From Vitis vinifera (Eukaryota; Streptophyta; Magnoliopsida; Vitales; Vitaceae): a stretch of DNA of 64,000 nucleotides. Location of the stretch: positions 1,627,001-1,691,000 of the forward strand of contig NC_081817.1 of assembly GCF_030704535.1 (NCBI RefSeq). The letters run 5' to 3'. A program made the position numbers and the translations under genes. Under the pieces are notes generated by a model that ran no database searches, was not told where the DNA came from, and saw nothing but the letters and a program-made list of their open reading frames with translations. Positions 58,601 to 64,000 of this stretch are shown piece by piece (within the stretch, counting starts at the first letter, position 1; each line of letters begins with the position of its first letter).

Positions 58601-61600
58601 ACATGGACAGCTAAAATTTGATTAAATCATTCAGAAACCACTACCATACTTGTTCATCAACAATTTGTGCAGATAATGACTCCCCATACTGATCAATATG
58701 CTGCAGGAGACCAACTCGAATGGCTCGGTCATTTGAGGCGAAAAGTTTCACAATTGTCGGAAGTACCTGTATATAAAAATGAGGAGTTTGACAACATCAA
58801 ATTTTAGAAAAACAGAAATGAGATAAGCATCTAAACACATAAAGAAAGATAAAATTATTGTTAATTAAAAATGCCAACATAATAAGTTTACATGAGGTAC
58901 TCAAAAGAGTATGACCTTGGCACTGAAATCTTCAGCTGAAAGCCAAGAAGCCATTTTCAATAGTGCAGTCAAGGCAGGAGCAGCAGCTGAACCAAATTCT
59001 AAAGCGGAGGCCAACATAGGAAGTAACTGTGAATAGAAAATGACAAAATCAGAACTTGGCATGGAAAAACATTGCTGTTAGAACTAAGTGTGACATTTCA
59101 CATCAGAAATCAATAGTCACACCTTTTTCAGCACTATTTGGCGAGGAAGCTGCTCTGCTAGATTTGGAAGCTTACGGAAGAAGGTATCCTTTTCAACACT
59201 GTCCTTCAAATTAAGAATGTCCATGAAATGTATAGTATCCACTAACTTATTTTGGAAATATTCTGCCAATGCATATCTTCTGAAATTAGTAGGCACCAAA
59301 AAAAAAAAGGAAAAGGAAGAAAGAAGGGAATACTAAGAAGAAAGAGACTGAGGCAAAGAAATAAAAAAATAGAAGTGCCCAAACATAAAATGCAAGAGAA
59401 GAGGAGCAGATGGATTCATAAATTGCATTTCAGCATGGAACTTTTAAAAATCCCACCAAAACAAGTTGCATTTAAAAATACAAGCACAACCATTAAGCTC
59501 TGAAGGAACCCAAGTAAAAGTTGAATTGTAAAATAAAATTCCATCACAATGAAAATTGAGTCCTTCATATGTTACCAAGCTTAGATGTCCCTTGTAACTG
59601 GTAGATGGAATGATGAGCATAAGGTTGATAGGTCACCAAAGTTACATTTAAAATGGATATCTCATCTTATTACATGTATTATGGAAGGAGAAACCCATAA
59701 AAATAGTTACAAAAACAAGAATGTTTAGCAAGATAAGGTCAATGAACTTCCCAATGCAGCTACATTCTTATTTAAACACTAAACATGTCAGAATTTTTAA
59801 TCATTATCTAAAAAGAAAGTTCCAGTTTCTCCCTAAAAGTAATTGACCAAGATGAAACTGAAGTGAAAGAATCTCTAAAGCCGCATGATATTGTTTTAGG
59901 ACAAAAATTAACAGAATAGAAGATAAAAAGGATGCTCCAAATATAGAACAAGTGAATGACACATGTATTTGGGTGGATTCGAAATACCAAGAATTGCTGA
60001 AAATGTGTTTTTGAGACCTAAACCAAACATGCCCTTACATCATCATGCTCTTTAATACTTGGTTTGACATGAGAACATAGCCCTTAATGATGGACTCAAA
60101 CAGATCACCCATCCAAGCCTAATCATCATCCTCTTTATACTTCCTTTTGACATGAGAACATAATCCTTAATAATGGACTCAAACACATCACCTATTCAAG
60201 CCAAAGAAAGCTCTTAAATGGTGGACAGTCGCATCAACCATTCAAATGCATGAGCCAAATGGAGCAACTCAGGCAACAAAAGATGCAATTCAATACACCA
60301 CCCAAACCTCATAATTTTCTGGATATAGTTAATTAGTGTCTTTGGCCTTTTGATAACTGCCTCGTCCTGTTTTAGCAGAAAGTAGAAGAAAATGATGGCC
60401 TAATCTTTAAATTGAATGTTTTAAAGTAACAAAGTCATACAGCAAGAAACAACCAACTAGCAGCCTAGGCTTGATTGTCATGCTTCTAGGCAAAAAGCCT
60501 CCATGGACAGAGCCATATTTTTTTTTTTTGATCAATAAGTATAAGATTGTATTGCAAAGAGGTGCTAAAGAAGCGACCCACCAAATTACAGTATAAAGGG
60601 ACTTACCCCCTTACAAAAGGGCCCAAACATCAAAGGACAAGGCAAAACAAAAAAAACCTCTCCCTTAACGCATACACATCCAATCTATAAAATCCATTAA
60701 GGTCGAAGGACCATCTTTTATCCACAATTTGGATTCCGACCACAAAAAATACACAAAAGATGCTTTCAACTTTTGAATGGACAGCTCACAATCCTCAAAG
60801 GCAATTGAATTTCTAGCCTTCCAAATAACCCAAAACAAGCATAACGGTCCCAATTGCCACGCCACCTTCCTTTTCTTTCCCACAAAGGACCCCCTCCACC
60901 CTACAAGGGTTTCCTTGACCGAACGGGGGAACACCCACGAAACACCAAAAAAGGAAAGGAACACCATCCATACTTCCCTCGTTTTTTCACAATGGATAAG
61001 AAGGTGATCAATTGTCTCCTCACTCTTATGGCAAAGAAAACACCTATTTGCCATAACCCAACCTCTCTTCTGCAAGCGATCCAAGGTTAGAACTCTCCCC
61101 CAAGAAGCCTCCCACGCAAAAAAGCTCAATTTGGGCTGCACACAAGAGTTCCATATAATTTTTGAAGGGAAAAAAGCACGAGACCCCGGCTGCATAGTCC
61201 TATACAAACAATAACCTGAAGAATATCCCAGATATCCAACTGCCAAACTTAAAACAAACTTAATGCAGTCAGCCTATCCTTGAGGGTTCACATGTTTTTT
61301 AGTCAGATTTAAGCCTACATGAGAAGATCCTTCCTATTTGGAACCCAAAGAAAAGGAGGACTGTGTGTCTATCTGAAGTTTTTTTCTGCAGCTCTATCAT
61401 GTACTCCTAAAACTAATCTACTTTCACCTGAAATCCAGAAAAAGTATAACAACCAAAATTGCATGTAATAAATAACAGAGAAATCCAGCAACTCACTCAG
61501 GAAAACAATGGGTACTATAGTATACCTTTAAACAGAAAATTTCTCATTTTACATGGGACTGCAAATTGAATTCCTAAGAACAAAAATTCATGGCAGCTGT

Positions 61601-63604
61601 TAACTACAATACTAGTAGTACAAATCATAAGAACTCACCACTATTTTCTATAAGCTTCGATGTGTTCAACCTGCGAGCAGGCATGGAACTCAAGAGCCGC
61701 TGATAATCTGGAAGTAGAGACTGTGAGACAAGAAAATAGACAGATGCAAATGAAAATGAATTTTTCAAAAGCTTGAGAAGTAAACCATGACACACATGCA
61801 CATACATAAAAGGCAACTCCATGAGAGGAAAAGTAAAGCAAAGTGATAGAACCGGAGAAAGGGCCAATTGCAATCAATGATCCATCCCAAACAATTAAAA
61901 ACTGACCTTTGGAATGGAAGCAGTGTTACGTAGCTCTTCAGTTTTCCCCAATCTCATGCCAGAGAAAAGCTCATAAATGAGACAACCTAACAATGGAAAT
62001 AAACAACAGATTCCAATCAAATCTCCAAATAAAAACCAGCATTTAGGACACCACATTTATGTATCTAGCAGAAAATAGATGTCTCTATTCAAGAAAAAAG
62101 AGCAAAAAGATATATAATTTCTACAATATCAATCAATATAAGTTTCAAATTACTAATGATTGTTGCTCTTTATCAGATGTCACCATTACAGATTATTGGT
62201 CAACTCAACATGTAAAAAGTAATGCAATAAACAGTATACAAGGATGAAAGCAGGTCAGATAATCAATAAGCAAAACATGAGAATATGGACTTTTACTCAT
62301 TGTCTAGTAATGTTGATCTTTCTTTCTTTCTTTCTTTCTTTTTTTAGTAGGCAAAAGAGCAACATATTCATAAGCGCCAAAAAAATAGTAATATTTATCT
62401 TTCTCAAACCAGGAAAGGTGGAAGTTGTAGGATTAGCATTATACACATCAACTTCTAAAGCAGGGATCTTCTATGGACATAGTACGTGGAACAAATATCG
62501 GTTTTATCAGAAAAATAAAAGGTAGCCAATTAAATTAGACACATGTCACAACCATCTCATAAAAACTACATGAGCAAAAAAAACCAAATCAAAGGAAGTA
62601 ACATGAATGCATATACATCCAATATTTTGGGCCCTTACAAAGTTACCATTGGGGAAGCACAATAGTAAGAGATCGTTTATTAAACCACTTTATGTAACAA
62701 ACTATGAACGCATCTACTATACCTACAAAAGGAAACAGTGGAAGACTTACCCAAGCCCCAAGAATCAATGGCCCATGGTGGAGATTTCCTGATTGCTGCC
62801 CAGTCAGACTTTAGCAACTCCATTGGTTTGTATTGTGAACCAACAAGCCATTCATATTGCTAGAAGAAAAAATAAACATGTCAAACACCAAACCCAAGTC
62901 TGGCTTAAAACTTTGCAAAGATTGTCATCATGAAAAGAGTTCCACTATTAAACGTGAAAAGCACAATGTGAAACTTATCACAAGTCAAACCCAAGACTAT
63001 ATACCAGTACTACAAAGCAAACTATGATGGAGTTTTAGAAAAAACAAACAAAGAAGAAGTAGAAGGGAGAGAATCTTGAAGTATACTAAAAAAGTGATTA
63101 TTAAAATATTTATCATCTCTGAAAAAAAAAAAGTTGCACAGGGGCAGGCTCTCAGCAGAGTTCTATCACTCAATTAATATCCACTTAACATAGACCAACC
63201 TGGTTTTATGATCCTAAACCTGATATGAGGGGGAAAAAGGTTTCTCAAACAAATTCTCAAGCATTCAACCACATCTTTGACATTTTTCTTGACATCAATA
63301 CATATCAGCCAAGATACAACAATATCATATTTCCCTTTAAAATTACATTCATTAAAACTTTGCCATCCTTGTGAAACTTTTCAGAAAATTTTTAATTAAA
63401 AATGTTAAATAAGTTTGGAATTCATAAAAGCAAGACAAAAAGAAACTGCATTCAGGGATCATATTGAAATAAATTGATTACCAACAAGGGCCCAGTAGCA
63501 GCTTCGCTATGGCCATCAAACTCAGATAGAACGTCAAAAGCATGCAGCTTCCAGTCCAGAGTTTGAGTGACAACAACACTGGCCAAGCAAACATTACCAT
63601 GAAC
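49637..63604 (-). CDS. CTEXP: SCY1-like pseudokinase with HEAT/ARM repeats (CTEXP), 5' exons outside window
   Basis: SCY1-like protein; Arabidopsis At2g40730 (CTEXP) is described as a cytoplasmic tRNA export factor, and animal SCYL1 acts in COPI traffic. Visible exons: 63604-63482, 62859-62751, 61986-61907, 61720-61639, 59262-59123, 59026-58916, 58766-58650, 58522-58433, 53804-53751, 53299-53225, 52926-52851, 52598-52499, 52050-51981, 51046-50976, 50498-50389, 50296-50048, 49914-49637. They encode 644 residues in one frame; about 155 N-terminal residues are missing. The kinase domain is degenerate: HGN replaces HRD (VHGNVCLASVV) and AFD replaces DFG, so it should be catalytically dead. HEAT repeats follow (FFRKLPNLAEQLPRQIVLKK; LLPMLASALEFGSAAAPALT; TRKRVLINAFTVRALRDTF). 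The tail is disordered, with acidic Trp motifs (TDGWGELE, KDGWDDIE, DDLWGS, DDPWAA) and a basic end (GRGRGAKPAAPKLGAQRINR). One intron appears to be GC-AG. The 4.6 kb intron 53805-58432 is full of retroelement debris. Confidence 0.95.
50297..50388 (-). other. Apparent GC-AG intron of CTEXP
   Basis: On the minus strand the junction reads GACAGCTCAG|GCATCC ... AATCACAG|TGATGG. Splicing there gives N-D-S-S-V-M-D-T in frame, and reading through hits a stop. The only in-phase GT alternative (ACTA|GTGTCT) would leave a 59-base intron, shorter than usual for plants. Confidence 0.55.
53415..53720 (-). mobile_element. L1-type LINE 3' tail in a CTEXP intron
   Basis: On the minus strand the tail GGISHPSFF-like frame leads to FLIKCKESVFIKRKK and an A-rich run (53415-53433 T-rich on plus). 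The layout matches the tail of the LINE at 46873 (FLIKKRKKEKK). It is same-sense with the host gene, short and dead. Confidence 0.5.
54780..55880. repeat. Segment dense in AAATTTC/GAAATTT words
   Basis: Two blocks (54780-55260 and 55740-55880) inside the 4.6 kb CTEXP intron contain many GAAATTTC-like words and CCGATATTTC. There is no ORF. It resembles a decayed noncoding repeat, perhaps of a family private to this plant lineage; class unknown. Confidence 0.4.
56100..57560 (-). mobile_element. Decayed L1-type LINE ORF2 remnant in CTEXP intron
   Basis: On the minus strand, in shifting frames, the segment VNKVLLEKGLWRC ... MRLVMGKYGWKRGV matches the plant L1 pattern N.ALL.KWLWR....LW..VI..KYG that links reverse transcriptase to zf-RVT. 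Weaker zf-RVT-like debris follows to about 56100. Many stops and frameshifts are present. It contains an internal tandem duplication. Confidence 0.6.
56666..57097. repeat. Two-copy tandem duplication, period about 217 bases
   Basis: The words GAGCCTTTCATTTT, TCCAAAGGGAATCAACATCC, TCCAGTTCCCAGATGTGAAA and CAAAACTCACCTTCAAGGGT recur in the same order at a spacing of about 217 bases. The copies have diverged by many substitutions and small indels. Confidence 0.85.
60518..61250 (-). mobile_element. 5'-truncated L1-type LINE with intact zf-RVT frame in CTEXP intron
   Basis: The minus-strand frame 61246-60665 (193 residues, no internal stop) is the C-terminal zf-RVT part of an L1 ORF2: FFAWEASWGRVLTLDRLQKR, GWVMANRCFLCHKSEETIDH, LLIHCEKTREVW, then LFWVIWKARNSIAFED. 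A 12-base poly-A tail (T-run 60518-60529) follows ATACTTATTGATC. The intact frame suggests a fairly recent insertion. It is same-sense with the host gene. Reverse transcriptase is missing. Confidence 0.85.
62317..62345. repeat. (CTTT)n microsatellite
   Basis: About six CTTT units in a CTEXP intron. Confidence 0.85.
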
Positions 63605-64000
63605 CTGTAGAAGCCAATGCTCGTCAGAAAGTAACATCCAACATGATATCAGAGGCACCAATAGATTTCTAACTTGTTTTGTGGTGTGTGACACCAGAGG
63701 AGCACACATGCAAGAATGAAATTCAAGCTTGATGAAAATGGCTAATATCTTCTATTTTTTATGATTATAATCAAACAAAAAGTCATTTTAACTTTTATGT
63801 AGCAATCCTTACGTCTACCACTGGTGGGGAGAGAGACAGAGAGAAGAACACAAATCATCTTTACTACAACTTTCCATGAATATAAGATAGAAAAAATGAA
63901 TGAAATACAAGAAAGTGTATTAAAGCAACAGAACAGGAACATCAACAAACCAGCATTAGCAGTGCAAACTGTCTTTGATTCATAGAAATTGTGTAACAAT
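63605..64000 (-). other. Intron of CTEXP at the window edge
   Basis: No further CTEXP exon is recognisable here. The preceding exon should end shortly before the VHGN catalytic-loop segment and is not present, so this is intron sequence running out of the window. Confidence 0.6.

Noticed and set aside
1..64000. CRISPR arrays, operons, prokaryotic mobile systems, tRNA or rRNA genes
   Set aside because: None seen. The sequence is plant nuclear DNA, and no cloverleaf with a proper T-loop was found on either strand by eye.

Overview
The window is nuclear DNA of a dicot plant. Spliced genes have GT-AG introns (one apparent GC-AG), intergenic DNA is very AT-rich, and the transposon remnants are plant L1-type LINEs, an RTE-type LINE, a short LTR element and AT-rich MITEs. 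Protein similarity and the L1 zf-RVT remnants suggest grapevine (Vitis) or a close relative. That assignment is an inference from memory; no search was run.

Layout, left to right. 1572-2425 (+): last two exons of a single-pass membrane protein of the DUF7356 type with an acidic Trp/Asp tail. 6184-9529 (-): a complete two-exon LRR receptor-like kinase, the IRK orthologue. 15987-24806 (+): a 12-exon AIMP1/Arc1p-like tRNA-binding protein of 392 residues. 30330-31537 (+): a five-exon type-A response regulator (ARR16/ARR17 type, 153 residues). 32221-32427 (-): a small His/Cys-rich protein gene with an apparent 5'UTR intron. 35666-39809 (+): plastid NAD-dependent glycerol-3-phosphate dehydrogenase GLY1/SFD1, nine exons, 413 residues. 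40575-43142 (+): an intronless E-class PPR protein. 43679-48865 (-): a five-exon seven-transmembrane GOST/lung-7TM protein, 524 residues. 49637 to beyond 63604 (-): the last 17 exons of a SCY1-like pseudokinase (CTEXP). All exon joins given were checked by reading phase, and every complete CDS sums to a multiple of three.

The order AIMP1-like, response regulator, GLY1, PPR, SCY1-like matches what I recall of Arabidopsis At2g40660-At2g40730. IRK next to a response regulator matches At3g56370-At3g56380. The window therefore looks like the unduplicated ancestral form of a block that Arabidopsis keeps as two diverged copies.

The genes are independent units, not a pathway. Loose themes are receptor and hormone signalling (IRK, response regulator), tRNA biology (AIMP1-like; CTEXP is named for tRNA export) and the early secretory system (GOST; the SCY1-like protein; possibly the first gene through its Trp motifs). 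Most non-genic sequence is AT-rich DNA with MITEs, microsatellites and decayed retroelements, many of them inside introns.
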